A DNA stretch of 64,000 nt from a virus, in IMG/VR virus record IMGVR_UViG_3300046808_001241, positions 153,183 through 217,182 of that record. One strand, written 5' to 3'. This document shows, in pieces, positions 27,523 to 35,610 of this stretch. Made by a program: the position numbers and the translations under genes. The notes below the pieces were generated by a model that saw nothing but the letters and a program-made list of their open reading frames with translations, made no database searches and was not told the DNA's origin. Each line of letters begins with the position of its first letter. Position 1 is the first letter of the stretch.

Positions 27523-28189
27523 AAAATATATTCATTACCATGCTATTTGCTGCTTGAGCGTTAGTATTGTTGTTGTCAGCAATTCCCGCTACTATTCTAA
27601 ATGAAATTCCATTCTGGAATTTAAAACCAGATGTTGGCCACCTAAGTCCTCCTCCACCTGCAAAGGTTTGGTACCAAAGCGACCAAGCAATTACAAAAAT
27701 AGGAATGTCTGCAGAAGTTGGAGTAGTGGCTTTATCATAAAGTTTCAAATACATCATGGTTCCGTCATTTGAGGGCCATGAATTATAAGTTCCAGCTGAA
27801 AATGACATTTCCCCTATAATTCCAGGCGAAGCTTTAACTACTGTAGCGTTTGTGGTAGCAGCATTAGTGTATCTAAAAATACTTGAATAACCTTCGACAG
27901 CAGGAGAAGAATCTATAACTAATTGCGGAGTATCATAGATTACTTGTAGTTGATCTCCAGAAGAATGAGTGGATGTATCAACTTTAAGAGTTAAGACTTT
28001 TGTTCCGCTGTTCCAACTAAAGTAACCTGTACTAGATTGACCGGTTGCATAAAGAAGCGTTCCTCTTGTTTGATTAAGAACAGCAAGAAGACCAGCTATG
28101 TTAAATCCATTAACAGCGGAAAAGTCAAGAGTTCCAGCGTTTGCTGCACCTGGCGTAAAAGTGGGATTGGTTGATAGTATAGATTTCAT
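27515..28189 (-). CDS. Beta-rich virion protein, probably fibre-associated
   Basis: A 224-residue Ser/Thr/Ala/Asn-rich protein (NQTRGTLLYATGQSSTGYFS, then GTYNSWPSNDGTMMYLKLYD) without known motifs. It lacks the CIGDSL module but follows a 78-residue stand-alone copy of it by 8 nt, so the two might act as a split pair. The C-terminus (NSMVMNIFYV) is hydrophobic. Role inferred only from its operon position. Confidence 0.6.
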   Translation of the reverse strand: MKSILSTNPTFTPGAANAGTLDFSAVNGFNIAGLLAVLNQTRGTLLYATGQSSTGYFSWNSGTKVLTLKVDTSTHSSGDQLQVIYDTPQLVIDSSPAVEGYSSIFRYTNAATTNATVVKASPGIIGEMSFSAGTYNSWPSNDGTMMYLKLYDKATTPTSADIPIFVIAWSLWYQTFAGGGGLRWPTSGFKFQNGISFRIVAGIADNNNTNAQAANSMVMNIFYV

Positions 28190-28197
28190 ATATTAAT

Positions 28198-28434
28198 TTA
28201 TCCAAAAATTAAAGCATAAGGAATGAGAGGAGCTTCTGCAGAAAGAGTCCTTGTGTAAGAATCAAAAGTTAGATCAACTGTTGGACTGTCGACAACATTA
28301 AAAGAATCTACAGCAGTTAATAGCTGACAAACATTATTCCCAAGCACGGAAAAATTCGAGTTGATCTTGGGAAGAGAGTCACCAATACACTCAGTACCTA
28401 AAATTGTTTGAATGGGATTCTGTACACAAGACAT
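28198..28434 (-). CDS. Stand-alone CIGDSL docking-like module
   Basis: A 78-residue protein consisting almost only of the module that begins the larger adhesins: GTECIGDSLPKINSNFSVLG, then the linker strand VDLTFDSYTRTLSAEAP. It has no receptor domain of its own. It may cap or seed the attachment site, or pair with the 224-residue neighbour. GATAAATA lies 9 nt before the ATG. Confidence 0.65.
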   Translation of the reverse strand: MSCVQNPIQTILGTECIGDSLPKINSNFSVLGNNVCQLLTAVDSFNVVDSPTVDLTFDSYTRTLSAEAPLIPYALIFG

Positions 28435-28442
28435 AATAACAA

Positions 28443-28913
28443 TTATTTATCGTCGATTTTCAGAATTTCTTCATTTTCCGGCATTATTAGCTTCTTCATA
28501 ATTTCTTCGCGAGAAGCTACGAGAATGTTGTTGTTAGTGACTTGCTTTGGAGCTTGATTAAGTTGAGCAATTTCTTTTCTTCCTTCAATCCTTACTCGTT
28601 CTAGTTGTTCGTCCCTATCTGCTTTTTTGTCAATTAAATTTGTTTTATTCAAAGCATCTAACATTTGAGCAGTAGAAGCAATGAGTTTGGCTAATGCTTC
28701 AACGTCTTTTGCATCCCCGGAACTTGTTGTAGCTTGAGTCAAATCTTGCACAGCTCCAACACTTGCTTCAATAACAGCTTTGGTCTTGTTTAAAAAATAT
28801 TGTTCCGTATCTTCTTTATTAAGCACTGGATCTGTTTCGAATGCCTTTTTTGTATTTGGTGCAGGCATTTCGAATGAACTTAATTCATCGAGAAGTGTTT
28901 GGATATCGTCCAC
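28443..28913 (-). CDS. Putative terminase small subunit (T4 gp16-like)
   Basis: A 156-residue, almost entirely helical acidic protein from a GTG start. The central part, QYFLNKTKAVIEASVGAVQD followed by a spacer and KDVEALAKLIASTAQMLDAL, resembles the helical hairpin of T4-like gp16 proteins that forms the ring bound by the large terminase. The C-terminus is basic then acidic. CTAAATA lies 6 nt before the GTG. The large terminase is not in this window, so the call rests on helical pattern and length alone. Confidence 0.45.
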   Translation of the reverse strand: MDDIQTLLDELSSFEMPAPNTKKAFETDPVLNKEDTEQYFLNKTKAVIEASVGAVQDLTQATTSSGDAKDVEALAKLIASTAQMLDALNKTNLIDKKADRDEQLERVRIEGRKEIAQLNQAPKQVTNNNILVASREEIMKKLIMPENEEILKIDDK

Positions 28914-28931
28914 GAATATTATTTAGCACAG

Positions 28932-28959
28932 TTGACTTGTTTTGAAAAGGTTTTATATT
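28932..28959 (+). promoter_or_regulatory. Candidate sigma-70-like promoter for the dUTPase operon
   Basis: TTGACT (28932-28937), a 16-nt spacer, then TATATT (28954-28959), 7 nt before the ATG at 28967. It resembles the host housekeeping consensus. Confidence 0.5.
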
Positions 28960-28966
28960 AATTCTG

Positions 28967-29158
28967 ATGCAAATTACTATTCAAACTCGTGCAGGACTAT
29001 TCATTGTCCCAGAACACAAAGAAGCAGAGCTTATTATGTGGCTTCAAACCAACGCCATCAAAGCGGGTCAACAAACGGTATATGAGCAAGGCCAAACAAT
29101 TAGCCAAGGATATACTGGCCGTCAGTTGATTTCGGAGGATCTTGGAAGGGAGTTTTGA
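28967..29158 (+). CDS. Small conserved phage protein of unknown function
   Basis: A 63-residue protein (MQITIQTRAGLFIVPEHKEA) of a type seen in T4-like marine phages. It has a beta hairpin, a helix, then a Gln/Gly-rich end. The dUTPase ATG follows after a GGGAG site inside this gene's 3' end, so both are in one message. Confidence 0.7.
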   Translation: MQITIQTRAGLFIVPEHKEAELIMWLQTNAIKAGQQTVYEQGQTISQGYTGRQLISEDLGREF

Positions 29159-29160
29159 TT

Positions 29161-29670
29161 ATGAAACACATTCTAGGACCCAATTCAAGAAGCACTCTTA
29201 CAAACGTTCAAGAAGGAGACAGCCAACCAAATGCTGTTGATCTTCGTTTGGATAAAGTTTTTAAGATTCTTCCAACTGTATTTGAGATTTCTGACACTCA
29301 TAAGAAGTTGAGAGAAACTCAAGAAGTGCTTCCTGATGAAGAAGGATATTTTAATCTTGAAGTAGGAGATTATGAGATAGTTATGAGTAATATTATTAGC
29401 GTAGGAAGTGGAGAATCTGGTTGGATTATTATAAGAAGTTCGTTAAATAGGTCTAACATCTTCACCACGTCGGGCTTGTTTGATAGCAAATACACTGGTT
29501 GCGCTGCGGCCTGTTTGCATGTTGGTACAGGGCCTGCTCGAATCAAAAAAGGAACTCGCGTTGCTCAATATCTAAGTTTTGATGCTGAAATGCTCCATGG
29601 TTATAATGGAAGTTATGGATTTGGAGCAGATGGAAAACCAAAAGCAGATGAAGCAAAATATCACGCGTAG
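29161..29670 (+). CDS. dUTPase / dCTP deaminase superfamily enzyme
   Basis: A 169-residue protein with the trimeric dUTPase motif order: NAVDLRLDKVF (motif 1), IIIRSSLNRSN (motif 2), SGLFDSKYTGCAAACL (motif 3), IKKGTRVAQYLSF (motif 4) and a Gly-rich C-terminal NGSYGFGADG (motif 5-like). It would remove dUTP, keeping uracil out of DNA and supplying dUMP, in line with the nrd genes. dCTP deaminase is the alternative; the motif-5-like tail favours dUTPase. ATG 29161 is chosen because it has GGGAG about 8 nt upstream; an in-frame TTG two codons earlier is less likely. Confidence 0.8.
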   Translation: MKHILGPNSRSTLTNVQEGDSQPNAVDLRLDKVFKILPTVFEISDTHKKLRETQEVLPDEEGYFNLEVGDYEIVMSNIISVGSGESGWIIIRSSLNRSNIFTTSGLFDSKYTGCAAACLHVGTGPARIKKGTRVAQYLSFDAEMLHGYNGSYGFGADGKPKADEAKYHA

Positions 29671-29676
29671 CGACTA

Positions 29677-30771
29677 TTAATAAAGCCGTTCGCATTGCTT
29701 TAAATGACTAGGCTTTCGTCTACCTCCAAAACACCATGCTAAGTCTAAATCTTTTTCTGCATAAGACCAAAGATACCCATGAGCTGATCTTGTTCCATTG
29801 CTTTTTCTGCAGCACTCTATAATCGCAGACGTATGGTTCTTGCCAACTGCCTTGGCTGCGTCAAGAAAACTACGAAACGTTTGTATGTATTCCCCTGAAA
29901 AGTTATATTGAGTTACCGCTCTAACTGCTCTTCCTGTACTCTTTTTCATTTTGGGTCGAGGGTCAATGGGTAGGCCACATTTAAAGGCTGCGACCCTTTG
30001 AGAGCGATTAGTTGGTATATATGGTCCTGGGGACTTGAAAGTAAATGTCCATCTAAATCCCAAAGATATAGAACCTATTCTAGCGCTTTTGTATATATTT
30101 CCTGAACCTTCTTGTCTATAACCTAGTATGCAATCCTTTGCAGTTTGGGCATTGGGATATCGGTTTATGTAGTTCCCGTGCAAATCCCATTGATATACAG
30201 GTCTTTTCTTCTCAAAACACCACTCCAAATCAAGCTGCTCGTTTTCATAAGACCAAAAATATCCTCCGGTAGATTTTTGACCGTCGCTTCTCATGCAACA
30301 CGCACTTACTGCAGAAGAAGTGTTTTGTCCGCAATGTTGCGCAGCAGCCAAACAACTGGGAAACGAGCGAATATATTCTCCGAACAAGTTATATTGCTTG
30401 ACTGGGGAACATAATTTATGACTCGGTTCTTCTCCCAGCTTTATGTTGGTAAGAATACCGCCCTCATCGAGATTGGATCGTCCCCATTTTTGTATCAATC
30501 TTTTTTCTTCATCTAATGCAGTTTGCTCGTCAAAACTTTCAAATACTATTTCATATTTTGGTCCATAACCTAACTTTTTTAATTTTTCTATTTTATTAAA
30601 TTTGTATGGATTGCTCATTTTATCAGAAGACCAGTTGTGATAATGCGCTTCGACTCGCTTTCCTTTTCCCTTTCCAACATAAAAAGGTTGATCATTTCTT
30701 GGGTCTATGAGAACATAGACGTAGTACATAGAATCTGCAGGTAGTTTTTGATTTTCGTTTGTCATAAGCAT
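29677..30771 (-). CDS. GIY-YIG homing endonuclease with NUMOD-type DNA-binding repeats
   Basis: A 364-residue protein. Residues 15-110 form a GIY-YIG-like nuclease domain (YYVYVLIDPRNDQPFYVGKG, KGKRVEAHYHNW, then ALDEEKRLIQKWGR). It is followed by three repeats of about 55 residues beginning VKQYNLFGEYIRSFPS, VYQWDLHGNYINRYPN and VTQYNFSGEYIQTFRS. These are NUMOD1-like modules, and the first and last end in SxGYxWSY. It is a free-standing mobile gene placed antisense between dUTPase and the next plus-strand gene. ATG at 30771 or 30765 could serve as start. A hairpin covers the first ATG, and a second copy of the start region lies about 40 nt upstream. Confidence 0.88.
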   Translation of the reverse strand: MLMTNENQKLPADSMYYVYVLIDPRNDQPFYVGKGKGKRVEAHYHNWSSDKMSNPYKFNKIEKLKKLGYGPKYEIVFESFDEQTALDEEKRLIQKWGRSNLDEGGILTNIKLGEEPSHKLCSPVKQYNLFGEYIRSFPSCLAAAQHCGQNTSSAVSACCMRSDGQKSTGGYFWSYENEQLDLEWCFEKKRPVYQWDLHGNYINRYPNAQTAKDCILGYRQEGSGNIYKSARIGSISLGFRWTFTFKSPGPYIPTNRSQRVAAFKCGLPIDPRPKMKKSTGRAVRAVTQYNFSGEYIQTFRSFLDAAKAVGKNHTSAIIECCRKSNGTRSAHGYLWSYAEKDLDLAWCFGGRRKPSHLKQCERLY

Positions 30772-30784
30772 AATTACTTATGCT
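30767..30784 (-). promoter_or_regulatory. Hairpin over the endonuclease start codon
   Basis: AGCATAA (minus strand) pairs with TTATGCT around a 4-nt loop. The first ATG of the GIY-YIG gene lies inside the stem, so translation would be masked in transcripts that include the upstream arm. Confidence 0.45.
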
Positions 30785-30853
30785 CAAGCGCTTTATTTTT
30801 TGGTTCGTTTGACATAAGCACTCTTCCTACCATTAAAGCGCTTGAGCTTTTTT
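30782..30853 (+). ncRNA. Candidate 72-nt stem-loop RNA / terminator, element 1
   Basis: A perfect 14-bp stem (30782-30795 with 30834-30847) encloses a 38-nt loop and is followed by TTTTTT. CATAATTA at 30769-30776 lies 5 nt before the first stem base, the spacing of late promoters here. Its architecture and length match 63240-63311. At the least it is a plus-strand terminator; the unusually large loop and the promoter-like octamer suggest a discrete RNA. Confidence 0.5.
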
Positions 30854-30875
30854 AATTTCATAGTAAAGTGTCTTC

Positions 30876-31061
30876 ATGCATAAATTTAAAGTAGGGGACA
30901 GAATCTGTAAGCCAAAAGGCTATACATTTGATGGAGAAGTTCGTTCCGTCTTTGAGACAATTAATGGAGACGTGAGAGTTGTTGCTGAGTTGACTACTTC
31001 TAATGGTCTTGGAATGCTTCATATTTTTAGCGAATCTCAGTTAGAATTGAGAGCAGAATGA
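30876..31061 (+). CDS. Small beta-barrel-like hypothetical protein
   Basis: A 61-residue protein (FKVGDRICKPKGYTFDGEVR, VFETINGDVRVVAEL) with the look of an SH3-like small beta domain, common in phages near replication genes. Its stop overlaps the next start (ATGA), so it is coupled to the ADP-ribosyltransferase-like pair. Function unknown. Confidence 0.65.
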   Translation: MHKFKVGDRICKPKGYTFDGEVRSVFETINGDVRVVAELTTSNGLGMLHIFSESQLELRAE

Positions 31062-31795
31062 ATCACCAGTCGTTTATAGATTACTTCAATAGAGAAGAAC
31101 AACTCATCCTTCAAGAAGGTCTAATAACGACATATCCAGCATCTGCTTTTGAGCATGCTTTAAAAACAAACTTTAAAGAGCATATTAAAGAATTGTTTGT
31201 AGATAAAAACTTTCTTGGTTTCAAAACAAAGTTTGAGCTACATTTAAAAGATGTTTCTAAATTAAAAGAAATTGAAAAATTTGCAAATACTTACGGTTAT
31301 CATTTTGGAGCTTTTAAAGACAATCCTCCAATGGTACAAATCGAACCAAAATATCCTTACAAAGTATTCAAAGATGATCTACCAGAAAAAGCATATCATA
31401 TTACAAGAAACGAACATCTTCAAACAATTCTTAATAAAGGATTGACTCCAAAAGAATCAAAAACGTTTTTTAAACATCCAGGAAATAGAATTTATTTGTT
31501 TGTTACGAAGAATTTGCAAGACGTTTTAAAGCTAAAAGAGCTTCTCAAAAAAACTTTTTCTGCTAGAGAACAAAACGTTGGGTTATCGGTTCTAGAAATA
31601 GATTCGTGGTCAGAAGTTTATTACCTAGATCCTAACCTTGAACCAAAAGATATTTCCAATCATAGCTTAAGAATCTTTACTTTGAGAAACATACCTCCTC
31701 AAATGATAAAATTTTTGCCAGAACTTTCAGATAATAATGGAAAAATCACAAAATCAGTAGAAGATTTCAAGTATCGACAAAATTTAAAGAAATGA
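31058..31795 (+). CDS. ADP-ribosyltransferase-fold-like protein, paralog 2 of 3
   Basis: A 245-residue protein. Blocks shared with the paralogs are: QEGLITTYP (residues 19-27), IEPKYPYKV (95-103), YHITRNEHLQTILNKGLTPK (113-132), HPGNRIYLF (140-148), LEIDSWSEVYYLDPNLEP and RNIPPQMIKFLPELS. The YHIT/GLTP/RIYL order resembles NAD-using ADP-ribosyltransferase-like folds (DarT/DUF4433, KptA). Whether the catalytic Glu is present is not clear by eye. It overlaps both neighbours by 4 nt, in an operon that ends with the clamp loader. An internal virion-carried or early effector are both possible. Confidence 0.6.
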   Translation: MNHQSFIDYFNREEQLILQEGLITTYPASAFEHALKTNFKEHIKELFVDKNFLGFKTKFELHLKDVSKLKEIEKFANTYGYHFGAFKDNPPMVQIEPKYPYKVFKDDLPEKAYHITRNEHLQTILNKGLTPKESKTFFKHPGNRIYLFVTKNLQDVLKLKELLKKTFSAREQNVGLSVLEIDSWSEVYYLDPNLEPKDISNHSLRIFTLRNIPPQMIKFLPELSDNNGKITKSVEDFKYRQNLKK

Positions 31796-32574
31796 GTGAC
31801 GATAAAATAGAAAAAATTACTCATATGACTTTTTATGAGTTTTATAAGCAAGAAGAGCGATTAGTGCTTGCTGAAGGTCTTATAAAGTCCTACCCAATTT
31901 TAAATTTTAAATTGGCTGTTTTACATACTTTTAGAGAGCATCTTTTACATATTGGAATCGGCCAATCTTTTGGAATGGATATAAATCTTGTTATCGTTTT
32001 AGATGAAAGAGACGAAGTTGCTCTTAAAGAGATTGAAGAATTTGCTGACACGTATGGTTATCATCTAGGATTTACAAAAAAACTTTTATATAAAGGTAAA
32101 GCTTGTAAAAGCCACCAGTTTGATCCAAAATATCCAATTGTCATCTCCAAAGAATATATTCCAAAAGTAGGCTTTCATATTGCCAGAAACGAACATTTGA
32201 AAAGCATTTTTGAAATTGGGCTAACTCCTAAAACGAGTAAGAGTGATTTTAAACACCCGGGCAACAGAGTATACCTTCTGGTTGCAAACTCTGTTAATTC
32301 AATTCTAAAGACTAAAGAAGTTTTAAGAGGACATGCTAAACGAAAAAAGCCGAACGAGATTGTTGAGTTGTCTGTGCTAAAAGTCAATATTAATGAAGAC
32401 TTGGTTTATTATTTTGACCCCAATCTTGAGCCAGGAGCTATTGATCCGGAATGCTTTGGAATGTTTGTTCTCAGAAACATTCATCCAGCATATGTTGAAC
32501 TTCTTCCGGAATTGTCGGATAATAAAGGAGTTTCGTCGAAATATAAAGAGTACCACAAAAATTTAAAGAAATGA
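31792..32574 (+). CDS. ADP-ribosyltransferase-fold-like protein, paralog 3 of 3
   Basis: A 260-residue tandem duplicate of the preceding gene. It has the same blocks: AEGLIKSYP, FDPKYPIVI, FHIARNEHLKSIFEIGLTPK, HPGNRVYLL, VYYFDPNLEP, RNIHPAYVELLPELS. Here His-Ile-Thr becomes His-Ile-Ala. The Thr after the presumed NAD-binding His is therefore not absolutely conserved. It ends in KNLKK like its neighbour (QNLKK), supporting direct duplication. The ATGA overlap with the clamp loader gene indicates co-translation. Confidence 0.6.
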   Translation: MSDDKIEKITHMTFYEFYKQEERLVLAEGLIKSYPILNFKLAVLHTFREHLLHIGIGQSFGMDINLVIVLDERDEVALKEIEEFADTYGYHLGFTKKLLYKGKACKSHQFDPKYPIVISKEYIPKVGFHIARNEHLKSIFEIGLTPKTSKSDFKHPGNRVYLLVANSVNSILKTKEVLRGHAKRKKPNEIVELSVLKVNINEDLVYYFDPNLEPGAIDPECFGMFVLRNIHPAYVELLPELSDNKGVSSKYKEYHKNLKK

Positions 32575-33503
32575 CCAATCCACTTTCGTCGCTTTGGGTA
32601 GAAGCTTATAGACCAAAAACTCTTGAAGATATAGTCTTATCAAAAGATGATAGAGAGTTTTTTGAATCGCTACTAACAAAAAAAGAGATTCCTCATCTAC
32701 TATTTGCTGGCTCACAAGGTCTGGGAAAAACTTCTTTGAGTCTTATAATTGCAAAACAACTTGCTCCAGCCTCTTACATGATTCTTAATGCTTCCGACAC
32801 AAACGGAATTGACACAGCAAGAGGAACTATTTCGAATTTTGCCAAAACAAAATCAATTGATGGTAATATGAAAATCATTATATGCGATGAGTTTTGCAAT
32901 TTTTCGGTAGAAGGACAGAAATGTCTGCGCAATTTAATGGAGTCTTTTGCAGAAAATACTAGATTTATAATTACAGCAAATTACCTTCACAAAGTAATTG
33001 CTCCAATTCAAAGTCGTTGCCAAATTATAAATTTAAACCCGACTCTTGAATCAACTGTTGCACGAATTGTAGAAATCCTCAAGAAAGAAAACATAACAAT
33101 TCCTCAAGATCAAAAGCCATTGCTGCTTAACCATATTCGCAAGTATCTTCCTGATATCAGAAGAATTGTGAATGATATGCAGAAGTTTAGTGTTACAGGA
33201 ACACTCAACATTAAAACTGATGTTGCTTTGGAATTTGTTGAAAAGATCTTTAAGAAGCTTTGCAATAAACCCAATCTTGTCAACATCCGAAAAGAGATTA
33301 TCGAAAACGAGAGAGCATTTTCTAATGACTATCACTCGTTGCTCAAGCAATTATTTGAAGTAGTTTTTGAGTCTGATCTTCCTTCCGAGAAAAAGACTGA
33401 AGCAATGCTAATCATTTCCAAATCAATGGAACAACAAAGCTTCGTCATTGATAAAGAGATTGGAGCTTTTTCAGCTCTTATAAGCCTTTCCAAAGTCTTT
33501 TAG
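32571..33503 (+). CDS. Sliding clamp loader ATPase subunit, T4 gp44-like
   Basis: A 310-residue AAA+ protein. SLWVEAYRPKTLEDIVLS at the N-terminus is the family signature. Walker A is GSQGLGKTS (residues 47-55), Walker B is IIICDEF (Asp106/Glu107), and the SRC arginine-finger motif is at 148-150. The C-terminal collar domain is helical. With a small subunit it opens the sliding clamp for DNA polymerase. The small subunit (gp62) is not adjacent here, which differs from T4. It converges with the minus-strand tail operon, overlapping the next gene's stop by 4 nt. Confidence 0.93.
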   Translation: MTNPLSSLWVEAYRPKTLEDIVLSKDDREFFESLLTKKEIPHLLFAGSQGLGKTSLSLIIAKQLAPASYMILNASDTNGIDTARGTISNFAKTKSIDGNMKIIICDEFCNFSVEGQKCLRNLMESFAENTRFIITANYLHKVIAPIQSRCQIINLNPTLESTVARIVEILKKENITIPQDQKPLLLNHIRKYLPDIRRIVNDMQKFSVTGTLNIKTDVALEFVEKIFKKLCNKPNLVNIRKEIIENERAFSNDYHSLLKQLFEVVFESDLPSEKKTEAMLIISKSMEQQSFVIDKEIGAFSALISLSKVF

Positions 33504-33793
33504 CTTCTTCCACAGCATCTTCTTGGAGCTTGGGATTGAGGAGCGGTTGCAGCAGTGTTTGAGATAGGACCTGCAGAAGGAGTTGAAGCTTTAAAGACAG
33601 AAGTGGGACGATTTGTGTGCTGAACGGTTGGCAGAGAAGGAGATTGGACTCTGCCAATAAGAATAGACAAATTTCTTGAAGCTATAACAGAATCTTTACA
33701 GGGAGCTGTTTTGGCTTTTACTTCATCGTTTTCCAAAGCATATCCAACATACATTCCGTCTTCTTGAACTATTTTAAGTTTGTATTTGTTCAT
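33500..33793 (-). CDS. Small protein at the end of the tail operon, Cys-Cys tail
   Basis: A 97-residue protein. An N-terminal beta part (KLKIVQEDGMYVGYALENDE) is followed by a Pro/Ser/Thr/Ala-rich disordered half ending in RRCCGRS. It overlaps the hub gene by 4 nt (ATGA), so it is translated with the tail module. A virion or assembly role is inferred from position only. Confidence 0.6.
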   Translation of the reverse strand: MNKYKLKIVQEDGMYVGYALENDEVKAKTAPCKDSVIASRNLSILIGRVQSPSLPTVQHTNRPTSVFKASTPSAGPISNTAATAPQSQAPRRCCGRS

Positions 33794-35607
33794 AAAACTT
33801 TATCAAATTGAGATTCCTTTTCTTTGAATCTGTGAAGTTTAACAGCATATATCACGTTCATGTAAGAACCAGCTTCAAATAAATGATCTACTTTTACAAC
33901 AAACCACTGGCCGTATAATTTATTATTATAATCATTATCTGCACAACCTGCAACTTTATCAATTCCAATGAATGTTCCAGATTCCCTCAATGTAAGGCCG
34001 TATGTTTTAAAACAAATACAAGCATTTTGGAATAAACCTGTATAAAGCAAATTATGAAATCCGTTTTTTTGCCTGACTATTTCGTTGTCTCCATTCAAAG
34101 TAAACGTTGGAAATACATTGCGGTCTTTTTTTGTTTGATGTAAAGTAGGAAGAAATAGTTGTTCTTCGTCAGTTCCTTTTTTGTATAGCTTTGAAATGTA
34201 AGATTTGCTGATTGCTTTTCTTGCAGATAACACATCGTTTCCTTGAAATTGTATATTGAATTGTCTTTTTCCTATGTCAACAGAATATACTGGCGTTGTA
34301 TTAAACATTGTAGAATTTGTTTCCGGGGACATATCTACAAAACTGTAAGAAATTATTTGTCCATATTTAAAAGTTTTTAAATCAACATCTTTTCCGTTTC
34401 CTCCCATTGGAGCTCTATGAATGACAGCAGCAGGAGTTTCTTCTTGATCAGTATGGGAGGTGACAAAAAAATGTTCCTTTTGCAGTTCGCCTGGACCACT
34501 ATCAGTATTTCCTGCTTTTTCGAAAAAATCTGTTAGAGGAGTTAAAACTAAAGGTTCGATCAAACCATAAGACGTAGCTCGTTCTGTGTGCAATAAACAT
34601 AAATCATTTAATTGAGCTCCTTCAACTCCCTCAATTGATTTAGAACTAACATGATGAGCATAAACGTATTCTAGATCATCAAACGCTGTATATTGTGCAG
34701 GAGATGTATAAAATATACTACTCGATCCAGTGTCCCAACTAATTCCAGGAGATACCGAAAATTCATAACTTCCTCCATACTCTGGTTTTGATAAAGCTTC
34801 GTTTAATATTTCAAGCATTGCCGTTCCTGTCTTTAATGCTCTTGGCGTTCCATTAGATGTTACTCCGTTTGCAAGTCCTTCCACTAACTCCACATCTGGA
34901 CTATTTGCTGTAGAGTACTCCAAATTTGTTGTTTTTAAAATTTGATATCTAACATCATGAAACTTTAGTCTTACACATTTCATGTATGTTGCTAAAGGTC
35001 CTTGAATGCCCGGAATATTGTTTACGTCTTCTATATCGTATATCGAAAACAAATAAGAGAGCGTCCACTTTGTATCATTCTTATCAATTTTAATCCCATC
35101 TCCTTTTTCGCCTGGAGCTGACTCCGGAACAATTATTAATCTTAATAAGTCAAATCCATCTCCTCTAAACTCATACGATTCTAATGCTTTTCCGTTTTGT
35201 CTTGCTGCTTCCTCCACTCTTCCGGAAGTTGAAGTTTTTCTTTTTTGTCCTCCATTTCCGGTTGGAATATTTGGAGTTCCTTCTGGCAAATACATAAAAG
35301 TAATAGCTCCGCCGGCAACCCAATCATTAACTGTATCACTAATTGTCATTCCAAGCACTGCTGCTGGATTTATAAAATATCTTTGAGGGCTGTCAAAGTT
35401 TCCACTATTGTCAAGATATAATTCTATATTGTGTAAAATTTCATTGTATTTTTGTTTGAAAGTATTTCCCGCTGTAAACCCGCTTTTAGGTTGAGTTTGT
35501 TCCCTTCCGTCAATTGACTGAAAGCTCTGAGTTACTGAAGAAGGCAAAGTTCCAGCATTATCCAATGTCGCAAATCCTTGAGCTGTCGAATTTATATTAA
35601 AGCTCAT
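33790..35607 (-). CDS. Putative baseplate hub structural protein
   Basis: A 605-residue beta-rich protein. The C-terminal part has YGQWFVVKVDHLFEAGSYMN followed by VIYAVKLHRF, the kind of strand pair found in hub proteins of the gp27/gpD class. The region around 320-345 (YTAFDDLEYVYAHHVSS) also resembles hub domains. It lies directly after the gp53-like gene in transcription order. I infer a central hub component. A T4 gp27 equivalence would need structure-based comparison. Confidence 0.6.
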   Translation of the reverse strand: MSFNINSTAQGFATLDNAGTLPSSVTQSFQSIDGREQTQPKSGFTAGNTFKQKYNEILHNIELYLDNSGNFDSPQRYFINPAAVLGMTISDTVNDWVAGGAITFMYLPEGTPNIPTGNGGQKRKTSTSGRVEEAARQNGKALESYEFRGDGFDLLRLIIVPESAPGEKGDGIKIDKNDTKWTLSYLFSIYDIEDVNNIPGIQGPLATYMKCVRLKFHDVRYQILKTTNLEYSTANSPDVELVEGLANGVTSNGTPRALKTGTAMLEILNEALSKPEYGGSYEFSVSPGISWDTGSSSIFYTSPAQYTAFDDLEYVYAHHVSSKSIEGVEGAQLNDLCLLHTERATSYGLIEPLVLTPLTDFFEKAGNTDSGPGELQKEHFFVTSHTDQEETPAAVIHRAPMGGNGKDVDLKTFKYGQIISYSFVDMSPETNSTMFNTTPVYSVDIGKRQFNIQFQGNDVLSARKAISKSYISKLYKKGTDEEQLFLPTLHQTKKDRNVFPTFTLNGDNEIVRQKNGFHNLLYTGLFQNACICFKTYGLTLRESGTFIGIDKVAGCADNDYNNKLYGQWFVVKVDHLFEAGSYMNVIYAVKLHRFKEKESQFDKVL

Positions 35608-35610
35608 AGT

